A DNA stretch of 64,000 bases from Polaribacter sp. Hel1_85 (GTDB lineage: Bacteria > Bacteroidota > Bacteroidia > Flavobacteriales > Flavobacteriaceae): positions 687,001 to 751,000 of the forward strand of contig NZ_JPDS01000001.1 of assembly GCF_000766795.1 (NCBI RefSeq), in the 5' to 3' direction. Positions 17,261 through 27,004 of the stretch are shown here, in pieces. The notes under the pieces are model-generated. The model was given only the letters and a program-made list of their open reading frames with translations, was not told where the DNA came from and did no database searches. The translations under genes were made by a program, and so were the position numbers. Position 1 is the stretch's first letter, and each line of letters starts with the position of its first letter.

Positions 17261-17576
17261 AAAAATAAAAAAAAGTTTGGAATTATATTCCAGACTTTTT
17301 TTTATTTTAAAAGTTATACACCTTCATCTTAATAATTTAAGTTTTATCAAAAAAATATTTCTAATAAAGAATGTGTTTTTATGATTTTTATCATTGAATA
17401 ATTACAAATAGAAAAGTAATTTTAGTAATTGTTTAATTTTTTAAAATGTATGAACTAATTTATAATTTTAGATTCTAAATCTATATACAACGAACATATA
17501 TTTTGTGCTATTTCTGATAAAATTTGTTTTTAAAAGGAAAATATCATTACTATAAATAAGAATAAAAACACAAATT
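17261..17576. other. Intergenic region after the R-M cassette
   Basis: It holds a terminator-like hairpin at 17268-17303 (AAGTTTGGAAT paired with ATTCCAGACTT, flanked by A and T runs). The rest is AT-rich with nothing I can assign. Confidence 0.6.
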
Positions 17577-18140
17577 ATGAAACGAACAAAACTAACCTTA
17601 TTCGTATTACTTCTATTCTTAACTACAATTATCTATTCACAAAACTTAAACAAACTTGTTGAAAACAACGGATTTAGAAAAATAAAACTGAATACAAACG
17701 TAAAAGATTATGTGAATGAAAAAGGATATTATGATTTCATAAAAAACACTGCTAAAAACAGTAAATATTTCAGAGGATTTGAAGATTATAACTATTTATA
17801 CGCAACTAATGATTATAAACAAATTGGAAATACTAGTATAATAAGAATCTATGTAAAAACTTTGAATGAAATAATATATAATGTATCTATTATTTTAGAT
17901 AAAAAACAGGAAATTTCAGATTTAACTAAACTCACCTATGGAAAACCTACTATGGGTTCTAGCTACAATGACAGTTTTAATTTAACTTGGTTGCATAAAG
18001 AAAAAGGAATTAGTTGCAATTTAATTGGATCTAAAGGCAGATATTATTATCAATTAACCTACACAAATATTAATTTATCAAATAAAGCTTGGGTTATCAA
18101 AAATGAAGAAAAAAAGAAAAAAGCAATAAATCAATTTTGA
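17577..18140 (+). CDS. Secreted protein of unknown function
   Basis: 187 residues. A type I signal peptide is plain: MKRTKLTLFVLLLFLTTIIYSQ, with cleavage probably after SQ. The mature part is rich in Lys, Asn and Tyr, with repeated short beta-like stretches (IRIYVKTLNEIIYNVSII, YYYQLTYTNINLS). I do not recognise a family. It lies between the cassette boundary and a CPBP protease and may belong to the accessory region. Confidence 0.65.
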   Translation: MKRTKLTLFVLLLFLTTIIYSQNLNKLVENNGFRKIKLNTNVKDYVNEKGYYDFIKNTAKNSKYFRGFEDYNYLYATNDYKQIGNTSIIRIYVKTLNEIIYNVSIILDKKQEISDLTKLTYGKPTMGSSYNDSFNLTWLHKEKGISCNLIGSKGRYYYQLTYTNINLSNKAWVIKNEEKKKKAINQF

Positions 18141-18245
18141 TAATAATCTTCACTAGTCTCAAATATAAATAATTGATAATGAACTTGATTTATTATTAAA
18201 ACGAAAGTCTTTTCAACATTAAGTTACATAATATTTCAATGAATT

Positions 18246-18944
18246 ATGAATAAAACGTTTCGAAATATTTTAGCAATCAGTATTGCAATTTTACCCATCA
18301 ATATTATTATGATTTGCTATAGGCTAACACAAACTGAAAATTTTTCGACAACAGATATGACTGTTTATCCATTGATTTTTGGTGGTGGAATCAGTATTCT
18401 GATTTTGGTACTCAACAAATATTTAATAAAAGACACATTTAAAGAAACTTTTAATTCTGGTAAAGGAACTTGGTATTGGGATGTCTTAATAGGTTTAGGT
18501 TTAACAGTACTATACTTTACGATGTTCTTTTTAGAGAGAGCAACTATTTATCAATGGATACCTAATCATAACCCACCAAATACTGAACTGATTGATACAA
18601 TGGTAGAATTGGCAAATAATCGTTTGCTACTGATTGTTTGGTTTGGACCCGTTTTATGGATTGGTATTGCACTTTTTGAAGAACTATCTAGAGTCTTTTT
18701 ATTAAAGTGTTTGTGGAATGTTAATGACAACAAAAATTGGGAAATTTCTGTAATATTTTTAACATCAGCACTTATAGGAATGGCACATTTATATCAAGGA
18801 ACTGCAGGCATAATTTCTATTGGTCTTAAAAGTGTAATAATTAGTTTCTATTTTTATAAATATCGAAGATTGTTACCTTTAATAATAGCTCACGCTCTTT
18901 ATGACGGAATACAGTTTGCTTTTTTTGTTGTACAATTTCAATAG
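18246..18944 (+). CDS. CPBP family intramembrane glutamic endopeptidase
   Basis: 232 residues, mostly hydrophobic, with about seven membrane segments. Active-site motifs of the CPBP (Abi/CAAX-like) family: FEELSRVFLL (motif 1, EExxR with the catalytic Glu, about residue 142), GMAHLYQG (motif 2, His) and IIAHALYDGIQ (motif 3, HxxxD). Members cleave peptide bonds within or next to the membrane; some process bacteriocins or prenylated peptides. No partner is visible here. Terminator at 18966. Confidence 0.85.
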   Translation: MNKTFRNILAISIAILPINIIMICYRLTQTENFSTTDMTVYPLIFGGGISILILVLNKYLIKDTFKETFNSGKGTWYWDVLIGLGLTVLYFTMFFLERATIYQWIPNHNPPNTELIDTMVELANNRLLLIVWFGPVLWIGIALFEELSRVFLLKCLWNVNDNKNWEISVIFLTSALIGMAHLYQGTAGIISIGLKSVIISFYFYKYRRLLPLIIAHALYDGIQFAFFVVQFQ

Positions 18945-18965
18945 CAAAAGAAATTAGTAAATAAA

Positions 18966-18993
18966 AAAAACTTGAATTTAAATCCAAGTTTTT
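18966..18993. terminator. Bidirectional terminator between convergent genes
   Basis: AAAAACTTG (18966-18974) pairs with CAAGTTTTT (18985-18993). A run on the left and T run on the right serve both the CPBP gene and the minus-strand gene ending at 19007. Confidence 0.8.
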
Positions 18994-19006
18994 CTTTATT
19001 TAGAAG

Positions 19007-19285
19007 CTATATACCTTCTTCCAATTCATCTACATCAAAATCTTCCTTTTCATCAAAAGAATCTTCATCATCTGCATAATCTTCCATCGTTTGTTCTAAA
19101 CGATCACTAATTTTCACTAAATAATTGGTGTCTTCTGTTTTTACTTCAACCGCTTTAATAGTTTCTCCTTTTGCATTTTTAAAGGAAATTATATCTTCAT
19201 ACTCATATCCTTCAGGATATTTTTCTACCAACAAATCTAATATGTCAGTAGTTAATTTTGCGTATTCTACGATTACTCTTCTCAT
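19007..19285 (-). CDS. Conserved small acidic protein of unknown function
   Basis: 92 residues, start at 19285 (MRRVIVEYAKLTTDILDLL). The N-terminal two thirds look folded (EKYPEGYEYEDIISFKNAKG, VKTEDTNYLVKISDRLEQ). The C-terminus is a long acidic tail (DDEDSFDEKEDFDVDELEEG). It resembles a short protein common in Bacteroidota without known function, sometimes labelled DNA primase without good reason. It lies downstream of the polyamine genes on the same strand, 90 bp after the DHS-like gene upstream of it. Confidence 0.75.
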   Translation of the reverse strand: MRRVIVEYAKLTTDILDLLVEKYPEGYEYEDIISFKNAKGETIKAVEVKTEDTNYLVKISDRLEQTMEDYADDEDSFDEKEDFDVDELEEGI

Positions 19286-19375
19286 TGTTTTTGTTTTTAA
19301 AACTAATTTTAATTACATGTTTTAGTTAGGTTAAAAATCAGCAATTCAATTTTTCTAAAAAAAGCATCTTCGATG

Positions 19376-20344
19376 CTACATTTCTAATAAATAAGCAAAT
19401 ATTAATGGAGCAACAATAGTTGCATCACTTTCTATAATAAATTTTGGGGTATCTATATCTAATTTTCCCCAAGTAATTTTCTCATTGGGTACAGCTCCAG
19501 AATAAGAGCCATAACTTGTTGTAGAGTCAGAAATCTGACAGAAATAGCTCCAAAACGGAGTTTCTGGTCTTTCCATATCTTGATATAACATTGGCACCAC
19601 ACAAATTGGGAAATCTCCTGCAATCCCTCCTCCTATTTGGAAAAAACCAATTCCATTTTCAGAATTATTTGTATACCAATCTGCTAAAAAAGTCATGTAT
19701 TCGATACCAGATTTCATTGTAGAAGCTTTTAATTCTCCTTTTAAAACATAAGAAGCAAAAATGTTTCCTACTGTAGAATCTTCCCAACCCGGACAAATAA
19801 TTGGTAGGTTTTTTTCTGCAGCAGCATACATCCAAGAATCTTTAATGTCAATTTCATAATATTCTTCTAAAACACCAGACAACAATAGTTTGTACATATA
19901 CTCATGAGGTAAAAAACGCTCACCATTTGCTTCAGCATCTTTCCAAATTTTTACAATATGTTTTTGAATTCTTCTAAAAGCTTCTTCTTCTGGTATACAA
20001 GTATCTGTAACTCTGTTTAAACCTTTTTCTAGTAAATCCCACTCATCTTGAGGCGTTAAATCTCTATAATTTGGTACACGTTTATAATGAGAATGCGCAA
20101 CTAAATTCATAATATCTTCTTCTAAATTTGCTCCTGTACAAGAAATAATTTGCACTTTATCTTTACGAATCATTTCTGCAAAAATCTTTCCTAATTCTGC
20201 TGTACTCATTGCTCCTGCTAAAGAAACTAACATTTTAGAACCTTTATTTAATTGAGCTTCATACCCTTTTGCAGCATCTACTAAAGCAGCAGCATTAAAG
20301 TGTAAAAAATATTTTTCTATAAAATTTGTAATCGGTTTTTTCAT
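19376..20344 (-). CDS. Deoxyhypusine synthase family protein
   Basis: 322 residues. Landmarks of the DHS fold: SLAGAMSTAELGK and IISCTGANLEEDIMNLV (NAD-binding), the central PIICPGWEDSTVGNIF, GGIAGDF, and the C-terminal ITWGKLDIDTPKF, whose Lys matches the catalytic Lys of eukaryotic DHS in SWGKI. Bacteria lack the eIF5A hypusine target, so bacterial members usually act on free polyamines (homospermidine-type chemistry) or an unknown acceptor. It sits last among the four polyamine genes, 12 bp after the fusion gene, which supports a polyamine role. Confidence 0.88.
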   Translation of the reverse strand: MKKPITNFIEKYFLHFNAAALVDAAKGYEAQLNKGSKMLVSLAGAMSTAELGKIFAEMIRKDKVQIISCTGANLEEDIMNLVAHSHYKRVPNYRDLTPQDEWDLLEKGLNRVTDTCIPEEEAFRRIQKHIVKIWKDAEANGERFLPHEYMYKLLLSGVLEEYYEIDIKDSWMYAAAEKNLPIICPGWEDSTVGNIFASYVLKGELKASTMKSGIEYMTFLADWYTNNSENGIGFFQIGGGIAGDFPICVVPMLYQDMERPETPFWSYFCQISDSTTSYGSYSGAVPNEKITWGKLDIDTPKFIIESDATIVAPLIFAYLLEM

Positions 20345-20356
20345 TTTTAAATATTG

Positions 20357-21886
20357 TTATTTTTGAAGTTTTTTAACTTCGAATATGTCTGTTCTTCTAT
20401 CTTTTAAATTACGTACACTACCAAACTTATTCAAATCTTTTAATAAATCTAAATCTACATCGGCAATTAAAATCATTTCTGTATTTGTGGTTGCTTCTGC
20501 TTTTATTCCATTTGCTGGAAAAGAAAAATCACACGGTGTAAAAACCATAGATTGTGCATATTGAATATCCATATTATTCACTTTTGGTAAATTACCAACA
20601 CTACCAGCAATTGCCACATAACACTCGTTTTCTATAGCTCTAGCTTGTGCACAATGACGTACTCTAGAATAGCCATTTTGAGTATCCGTTAAAAACGGAA
20701 CAAACAAAATATCCATTCCTTCTTCTGCTAAAATTCTACTTAATTCTGGAAATTCAGAATCATAACAAATTAAAACCCCAATTTTACCACAATCCGTATC
20801 GAAAGTTCTTAACTCATTTCCGCCTTGCATTCCCCAAACTTTTGCTTCATCTGGTGTAACGTGTAATTTCTCATAACGTTCTGTAGAACCATCTCTTTTA
20901 CAGATATAACCAACATTGTACAACAACCCTTCTTTAATTTCGGGCATACTACCAGTAATAATATTAATGTTATATGTGATGGCTAATTCAGAAAATCTCT
21001 GCACAATTTCTGGTGTATATTTAGCCAACTCTCTAATTGCTTCCGATTCTGGTAAATGGTTATTATCTGCCATTAATGGTGCGTTAAAAAACTCAGGAAA
21101 CAAAGCAAAATCTGAACGGTATGCAGAAACTGCATCCACAAAATATTCTGCTTGTTGCATTAATTCTTCTAAGTTTTTATACAAACGCATTTGCCATTGT
21201 ATCAATCCTAAACGAACTACTTTTTTCTTTGTAGCTGCTTTTTTAGACTTTTTCTCATAATAGATATTATCCCATTCTAATAAAACTGCAAACTCTCCAG
21301 AATTATCATCACCTTCTAAATATCCTTTTAAAATTTTTGAAGGATGAAAATCATTCGAAATTTGAAAGTTTAAAACAGGATCATGAATTTCTTTACGTTT
21401 AACTTTGGCGATATATTCTTTTGGCGATAAAGTTGCAGCATATTTATGATAATTCGGAATTCTACCTCCAAAGGCAATTCCTCTTAAATTCAGTTTTTCT
21501 GCCAACTCTTTTCTATAATCATACAATCTTCTGCCCAATCTTAAACCTCTGTATTCCGACTTTATAAAAACATCAATACCATATAAAACATCGCCATCTA
21601 CATCATGTGTATCAAATGTATAATTACCAGTAATGTCTTCATAAGTATGTTGATCATCAAAACTGTCGTAATCTAATTTTATAGAAAGTGCACAACCTGC
21701 TAACTCGCCATTTATTTTTATAACAACCTGTCCTTCTGGAAACTTACTTATTAAAGATTTTATTTGATTTTCTTTCCAATAAGAACCTGGCATGCTAGAA
21801 TATGCCTGAATCATTGCTTCTTTTAACTGTTTATAATCTGTTAAAGTTAAATAATGCAGCTCTATATTTTCTATATTTTGTATCAT
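20357..21886 (-). CDS. GNAT acetyltransferase / carbon-nitrogen hydrolase fusion
   Basis: 509 residues in two parts. Residues 1-215 are a GNAT domain (FIKSEYRGLRLGRRLYDY is the acetyl-CoA loop). Residues from about 226 are a nitrilase-superfamily domain with the Glu-Lys-Cys triad visible in ALFPEFFNAP, RYEKLHVTPDE and VLICYDSEFPE. This fusion is recurrent in bacteria. Between agmatinase and the DHS-like gene it may hydrolyse a carbamoyl- or acyl-polyamine; this is inference from context. Ten bp separate it from the upstream agmatinase. Confidence 0.9.
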   Translation of the reverse strand: MIQNIENIELHYLTLTDYKQLKEAMIQAYSSMPGSYWKENQIKSLISKFPEGQVVIKINGELAGCALSIKLDYDSFDDQHTYEDITGNYTFDTHDVDGDVLYGIDVFIKSEYRGLRLGRRLYDYRKELAEKLNLRGIAFGGRIPNYHKYAATLSPKEYIAKVKRKEIHDPVLNFQISNDFHPSKILKGYLEGDDNSGEFAVLLEWDNIYYEKKSKKAATKKKVVRLGLIQWQMRLYKNLEELMQQAEYFVDAVSAYRSDFALFPEFFNAPLMADNNHLPESEAIRELAKYTPEIVQRFSELAITYNINIITGSMPEIKEGLLYNVGYICKRDGSTERYEKLHVTPDEAKVWGMQGGNELRTFDTDCGKIGVLICYDSEFPELSRILAEEGMDILFVPFLTDTQNGYSRVRHCAQARAIENECYVAIAGSVGNLPKVNNMDIQYAQSMVFTPCDFSFPANGIKAEATTNTEMILIADVDLDLLKDLNKFGSVRNLKDRRTDIFEVKKLQK

Positions 21887-21895
21887 CTTTAAAAA

Positions 21896-22837
21896 CTAAA
21901 AATCATCTTCATCTTTAAATTTAGATAATTTACTAAACGGATTTTCGTCAGAATTATCATCTCCAATATCATAAGAATCATCATTTGAAGCAAACTTGTA
22001 ACTCAACATTTTGTAGAATAGTTTTGCTGCTAAAAAATCTGAAGATTTTTCATTTTCATTTGGGCATAACTCCACCATATCAAAACCAACCACATTTTTT
22101 TGCTCAAAAACTTCTTTTAAGAATTCTAATGTTTCATAATAAAACAAACCACCAGGTTCTGGAGTTCCTGTAGATGGCATAATTGAAGGATCTAAAGCAT
22201 CTAAATCAAAAGTAATAAAAACGTTCTCCGATAATTGATCGATAACATCTTCCATCCAATCTTCATTTACAGCCATATCATGAGCAAAGAAAACTTTATC
22301 TAAATTCATTTCTCTTTTTTCAGAAATATCCATACTTCTAATACCAACTTGTACCAAATTTGTATTCTGATTTACTTCATAAACCGCACAAGCGTGGTTG
22401 CATTTAGAACCTTCATATTCTTTTCTTAAATCTGCATGCGCATCAATATGTAAAACAGTAATATTGTTAAAACACTCATTAAAAGCTCTAATGGTACCTA
22501 TAGAAACAGAATGTTCTCCACCAAAAACAGTTACAAATTTATTTCTATTAATGTACTTTTTAGTAATGTCATGCACAGCATCTACCATTGCTTCTGGCGA
22601 TGAATTTTCTGTAATTGCATCAGCTAAATAAACTCCTTCTTTGTAAACTTCAGAACCTGTTTCTATGTCATATAATTCCATGTTTTCTGAGGCGTCTAAA
22701 AAAGCTTGTGGACCTTTATCAGCTCCTTTTTGCCAAGTACTAGTTCCATCATAAGGAACAGGAATAACTACTATTTTTGATGTTGATAGGTTTCCAAACT
22801 CTTGTGGAATTCCTGCATAAGTTTTTTTTGTATTCAT
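21896..22837 (-). CDS. speB: Agmatinase
   Basis: 313 residues of the ureohydrolase family, which hydrolyses agmatine to putrescine and urea with two Mn ions. Metal ligands are visible in GGEHSVSIG, HIDAHADLR and ITFDLDALDPSIMPSTGTPEPGG. The C-terminus has an acidic extension (NDDSYDIGDDNSDENPF) after the catalytic domain. It lies 19 bp after the arginine decarboxylase gene, so the two steps from arginine to putrescine are consecutive in the operon. Confidence 0.94.
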   Translation of the reverse strand: MNTKKTYAGIPQEFGNLSTSKIVVIPVPYDGTSTWQKGADKGPQAFLDASENMELYDIETGSEVYKEGVYLADAITENSSPEAMVDAVHDITKKYINRNKFVTVFGGEHSVSIGTIRAFNECFNNITVLHIDAHADLRKEYEGSKCNHACAVYEVNQNTNLVQVGIRSMDISEKREMNLDKVFFAHDMAVNEDWMEDVIDQLSENVFITFDLDALDPSIMPSTGTPEPGGLFYYETLEFLKEVFEQKNVVGFDMVELCPNENEKSSDFLAAKLFYKMLSYKFASNDDSYDIGDDNSDENPFSKLSKFKDEDDF

Positions 22838-22856
22838 TATTTTTTTTGAGGTGTTA

Positions 22857-24302
22857 TTACACTTCTTGTTTAATTAATTTTTCTGATTCATTTTCTTTTT
22901 CGGTATTTTCTCCATAACCCAAAATAGAAAGCAATTCGCTACTTTTTTGTTGTTCTTTAAATATTTTTGTGATGATGTTTCCATCTTCATCTCGATCAAT
23001 AATTAAATGTTTTGGATGTGGTATTAAGCAATGTTGTAAACCTCCAAAACCACCAATAGATTCTTGATAAGCACCAGTATTAAAAAAGCCAATGTATAAT
23101 GGATTTTCTTTTTCAAATACAGGTAAATAAATTCCGTTTATGTGTTGTTCTGAGTTGTAATAATCATCACTATCACAGGTTAAACCACCTAATAAAACAC
23201 GTTCATATTGTTTGTTCCATTTATTAATTGGCAGCATAATAAAACGTTTATTTATAGCCCAAGCATCTGGTAAAGTTGTTATAAATGAAGAGTTTATCAT
23301 GTTCCAACGTTCTCTATCATTTTGTTTTTTCTGATACAAAATCTCGTAAATAGCTGCACCAGATTCACCTACAGTAAAACTTCCAAATTCTGTAAAAATA
23401 TTAGGTGTTTCTACACCTGCTTCATCACAAGCTTGTTTTATTTGATTGATGATTTCGTCTATCATATACTCATAATCATAATCAAAAGCCAAAGAGTTTT
23501 TAATAGGAAACCCTCCACCAATATTTAAACTATCTAAAGTTGGACAAACTTTTTTTAAGTTGATGTAAACCTTTAAACATTTCATCAACTCGTTCCAATA
23601 ATACGCGTTGTCTTTAATACCTGTGTTGATAAAAAAATGTAACATTTTTAAATCAACTTGCTTATTATCTTCAATTTCACGCTCATAAAAAGAGACAATA
23701 TTTTTGTAACCAATTCCTAATCTAGAAGTATAAAACTCAAACTTTGGTTCTTCTTCAGAAGCGATTCTGATACCAACATTTAGTTTTTTATCTGTTTCAT
23801 CTAATAAAAGATTTAACTCTTCGTAATTATCAATAATCGGAATGCAATTTTGATGACCAGAATTGATTAAACCACCAATATTTTTTATGTATTGATCTCG
23901 TTTAAATCCGTTGCAAATAACATATGTAGTGTCTTTTATTTTACCTTCTTTTTTAAGGTTATTTACAATATCAATATCAAAAGCAGATGACGTTTCTATA
24001 TGGATTTCATTTTTTAAAGCTTCATTTAAAATGTGTTTAAAATGAGAGCTTTTTGTACAATAACTATAAAAATATTTTCCTTTATAGTTATGTTTTTCCA
24101 TACTGTTTTGAAACCAACCTTTTGCTTTGTTGATGTTTTCTGAAATTTTTGGTAGATACGTGAATTTTAATGGAGCGCCATATTTAGCGGTTAATTCCAT
24201 TAAATTAATTCCGTGCCAAAACAATTTATTATTTTCTGTTTTAAATTCTTCCTGAGGAAAATCGAACGTTTGCTCGATTAAATCTATGTATTTTGTGTTC
24301 AC
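22857..24302 (-). CDS. speA: Biosynthetic arginine decarboxylase
   Basis: 481 residues, a fold III (alanine-racemase-like) PLP enzyme. The PLP Lys is probably the one in FYSYCTKSSHFKH (about residue 59). HFFINTGIKD, LNIGGGFPIKNS and the late GLTCDSDDYY with FFNTGAYQESIGGFGG complete the family pattern. It is shorter than the E. coli SpeA, as is usual in Bacteroidota. First gene of the run speA-speB-fusion-DHS. A related carboxynorspermidine decarboxylase is less likely because of the size and the adjacent agmatinase. Confidence 0.88.
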   Translation of the reverse strand: MNTKYIDLIEQTFDFPQEEFKTENNKLFWHGINLMELTAKYGAPLKFTYLPKISENINKAKGWFQNSMEKHNYKGKYFYSYCTKSSHFKHILNEALKNEIHIETSSAFDIDIVNNLKKEGKIKDTTYVICNGFKRDQYIKNIGGLINSGHQNCIPIIDNYEELNLLLDETDKKLNVGIRIASEEEPKFEFYTSRLGIGYKNIVSFYEREIEDNKQVDLKMLHFFINTGIKDNAYYWNELMKCLKVYINLKKVCPTLDSLNIGGGFPIKNSLAFDYDYEYMIDEIINQIKQACDEAGVETPNIFTEFGSFTVGESGAAIYEILYQKKQNDRERWNMINSSFITTLPDAWAINKRFIMLPINKWNKQYERVLLGGLTCDSDDYYNSEQHINGIYLPVFEKENPLYIGFFNTGAYQESIGGFGGLQHCLIPHPKHLIIDRDEDGNIITKIFKEQQKSSELLSILGYGENTEKENESEKLIKQEV

Positions 24303-24829
24303 TTTTGTTTTTAAATTAATTGTATGATAAATTTGTCTGAACTAAAACAAAATCAATGTTTTAGAATAGAAATTATAACCCTAGAAAAAGGATTTATATC
24401 ACTGTAATATTTGCAAGTAAACTACGTGCAACTTTGAGAAAAGCTGCAATTCTTGAAGAATTGAAAATGGAGATACCTTAATTTTTTCGTTGCATTTCCA
24501 AAATGCGATATAACTATCATTCTCCGATTGAAAGTTATTTCCGAAATAAGAAAAACTAAACATTTTACTTAAATAAGTTAAACAAATGTATATTATTTTT
24601 CAATATAAAAAACAAAAGTCAAAAAAAAATAAAAAATATTTTCACCTTTAACTTTCCCTTTAAACACAAGCCTTAGAGAGCTTTATAATGAAGTTTTATA
24701 AAATAATTTTAAAAATCGAATAGAAATAAATAACCTATTCTTTCTAAAATAATGAATTTTTCAGTAAAACTATATATAGTAATAAACAAAAAAAAAGCAC
24801 TGAAAATTCAGTGCTTTTTTAATAATAAT
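24303..24829. other. Long intergenic region with speA leader hairpins and a terminator
   Basis: Read on the minus strand towards speA it contains hairpins GCATTT/AAATGC (24492-24506) and CAATTCT/AGAATTG (24447-24463), the former enclosed by GGAGA/TCTCC (24521-24525 with 24469-24473). It could be a structured leader for the polyamine operon. From 24560 to 24790 the sequence is AT-rich without clear features. Confidence 0.45.
24791..24820. terminator. Terminator after the helicase gene
   Basis: AAAAAAGCACTGA pairs with TCAGTGCTTTTTT in a nearly perfect palindrome, just beyond the minus-strand helicase stop at 24830. The T runs on both strands would let it work in either direction. Confidence 0.85.
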
Positions 24830-26404
24830 TTATTCTTCAATTGGTGGATGACCATGAATTTCTTCAAAGTCTTCATCAAAATTAGCTCTTAAATAAGCAT
24901 TTAGTTTTTTTCTATAATCGTCTTTTAACCAAGTAACAAAATTGTGTGTACTTTTAGAAATACATTTTGCATATCTATTAATTCTATCATCAATTTCTTC
25001 GCCTAACATTTTTGCAAGAATTAAAGCATCAAAAACATCTTCACTATTTTCAATACACATTTTTGCATGATGAACAATAGATTTCTCTAATACTCTTTTA
25101 GAAGATTCTCCTTGTCTAATAGTATCTATATATACTTTTTTCATATCGAAATAAGTATCTGTAGAATTGGCAAATTCTTTTTTAACATCAGCAGTTAATT
25201 CATACTTAAATGTACTTTCAATATCTTCATCAGATAGAATTGCATTTAAATAATAATCTGGTGCTCTAAACATTTTCTCCCAATCTAAATCTGCTCCCCA
25301 AGGACCAAATCTATGAAAGTTGTTTCCTAAATCAATTACATCAAAAGTACTTTTATCATTTAAAACCCTAGAACCACGACCAATCATTTGGTAATATAAA
25401 GTCAACGATTTTGTTGCTCTATTTAATATAATAGCTTCTATTGTTGGCTCATCAAAACCTGTAGTTAAAATACTTACAGAAGTAATAATTGCACCTGGTG
25501 TTTTATGAAACCACTTTAAAATAAGCTCTCGCTCACTTTTTGTATTTGTATTGTCTAAATGTGCAATTGGATAACCTGCTTTTTTAAACGCATGAAACAC
25601 TTGTATAGAAGTGTTAATTCCGTTATTAAAAATCAAAGTTTTCTTTCCTTTTGCTGTTTCTTCATATGCAGAAACCAATTTAGAAAGCATGTCTGAATTG
25701 GTATATAAATCTTCAGAAGATTTTACAGTATAATCTCCATTAGCACCTACTTCTAATGATGTTAAACCAACATTATAAGAAAACAAATTAGCACTTGCTA
25801 AATATTCATTATCAATTAAATGCTGAATCGATTCACCAACAAATAACTCTTGATAATTCTCATACATTGGTAACTTAATGTTAGAACTCAAAGGAGTTGC
25901 TGTTACACCCAATATAAAAGATTGGTCGAAAAATTTAAAGATTTTTGTAAATGAATTATAATGCGCCTCATCAACAATTACCAAACCAATATCAGAAATA
26001 TCTAGTTTATCATCATTCAACCTATTTTTTAAGGTCTCAACCATGGCTACAAAACAACTATAATCATCTTGATCATCTAATTTTGCAGTAGAATTAATGA
26101 TTTTATTTGTTACACCAAATTCATTTAACATTCTAGAAGTCTGCTTACTAAGCTCAATTCTATGTGTTAAAACTAAAACTTTCTTTTTAAAAGTTTCTAA
26201 ATAACGTCTTACAATTTCAGAGAAAATTACAGTTTTACCACCTCCTGTTGGCAATTGATATAATAAATGATAATCTTTAGGCGCATCTTCAAATCTTCTA
26301 AAAATTTCTTGAAGTGCATCTTTTTGATATCCGTATAATTCTTTACCTACTTTTGTTTCTGAAGTATTTATTTCTGCCAAACGATTAAAAATTTTGAGAT
26401 ACAA
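24830..26404 (-). CDS. DEAD/DEAH-box superfamily 2 helicase
   Basis: 524 residues. Two RecA-like domains carry the SF2 motifs: Q-LPTGGGKTVIF (Walker A, about residue 52), VIVDEAHYNSF (Walker B), GVTATPLSS (motif III), TTGFDEPTIEAII and YYQMIGRGSRVL (motif VI). The layout is of the UvrB/type III restriction-like or RAD25 group that unwinds DNA or RNA with ATP. The C-terminal 130 residues are acidic and helical. No methylase or nuclease lies next to it, so it is not obviously part of a defence island. Confidence 0.88.
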   Translation of the reverse strand: MYLKIFNRLAEINTSETKVGKELYGYQKDALQEIFRRFEDAPKDYHLLYQLPTGGGKTVIFSEIVRRYLETFKKKVLVLTHRIELSKQTSRMLNEFGVTNKIINSTAKLDDQDDYSCFVAMVETLKNRLNDDKLDISDIGLVIVDEAHYNSFTKIFKFFDQSFILGVTATPLSSNIKLPMYENYQELFVGESIQHLIDNEYLASANLFSYNVGLTSLEVGANGDYTVKSSEDLYTNSDMLSKLVSAYEETAKGKKTLIFNNGINTSIQVFHAFKKAGYPIAHLDNTNTKSERELILKWFHKTPGAIITSVSILTTGFDEPTIEAIILNRATKSLTLYYQMIGRGSRVLNDKSTFDVIDLGNNFHRFGPWGADLDWEKMFRAPDYYLNAILSDEDIESTFKYELTADVKKEFANSTDTYFDMKKVYIDTIRQGESSKRVLEKSIVHHAKMCIENSEDVFDALILAKMLGEEIDDRINRYAKCISKSTHNFVTWLKDDYRKKLNAYLRANFDEDFEEIHGHPPIEE

Positions 26405-26440
26405 AAATAAGACTTAAAAAAGGTTTTTCATAAATTTAAC

Positions 26441-26842
26441 CTATATAAATCTTGATAAATTTGTAATTGTTATATCATAATGTGATGCATTATGCACAGA
26501 AACACCATTATTAACAACTAATAACTGTGGAGATTGATGCATTACTTGAAAAGTATATCCTACTTCATCAGAAATATTTCTGTAGTTTAACAAGTCTAAA
26601 TAATAGACTTTTAAATTTTGATGTTCTTCAGTAAAAAGCCCTTCAAAACGTTTAATAACCATACTACTAATTCCACATCGAGTAGAATGTTTGAAGATTA
26701 AAACAGTTTCTGTTTTAGAAATATCTTTAATTTCTTCTAACTGTTCCATAGAAGTTAAAGGAATCCAATTTACATATGATTTTTTTTCAGGTTCTAAATC
26801 CTTTTCTCCTTTTCTACCAAACATGCTGTTAAATATACCCAT
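26441..26842 (-). CDS. ytxJ: Bacillithiol system redox-active protein YtxJ
   Basis: 133 residues from ATG 26842 (MGIFNSMFGRKGEK); a longer frame to 26887 lacks the usual N-terminus. It has a thioredoxin-like fold with the monothiol site in FKHSTRCGISSMV and the cis-Pro region MHQSPQLLVV. YtxJ proteins are monothiol bacilliredoxins that take bacillithiol off mixed disulfides, so the organism probably makes bacillithiol. Divergent from clpB. Confidence 0.9.
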   Translation of the reverse strand: MGIFNSMFGRKGEKDLEPEKKSYVNWIPLTSMEQLEEIKDISKTETVLIFKHSTRCGISSMVIKRFEGLFTEEHQNLKVYYLDLLNYRNISDEVGYTFQVMHQSPQLLVVNNGVSVHNASHYDITITNLSRFI

Positions 26843-27004
26843 TCTAAGTTTTTGTTCTTTGTCGATACAAATATAAGAAACTTTCATCAGTCAAAAAGTC
26901 AGGAAAAACAAGACTTTACAAGACAATCTGACTTGTTTTAATAACGAATCATAGATGGTACTAAAATTGCTTTAGAATAATTAAAAAACAAAAAAACTTA
27001 GAAA

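Noticed and set aside
24830..26404. Defence-island helicase
   Set aside because: No nuclease, methylase or other defence gene is adjacent, and base composition matches the neighbours.
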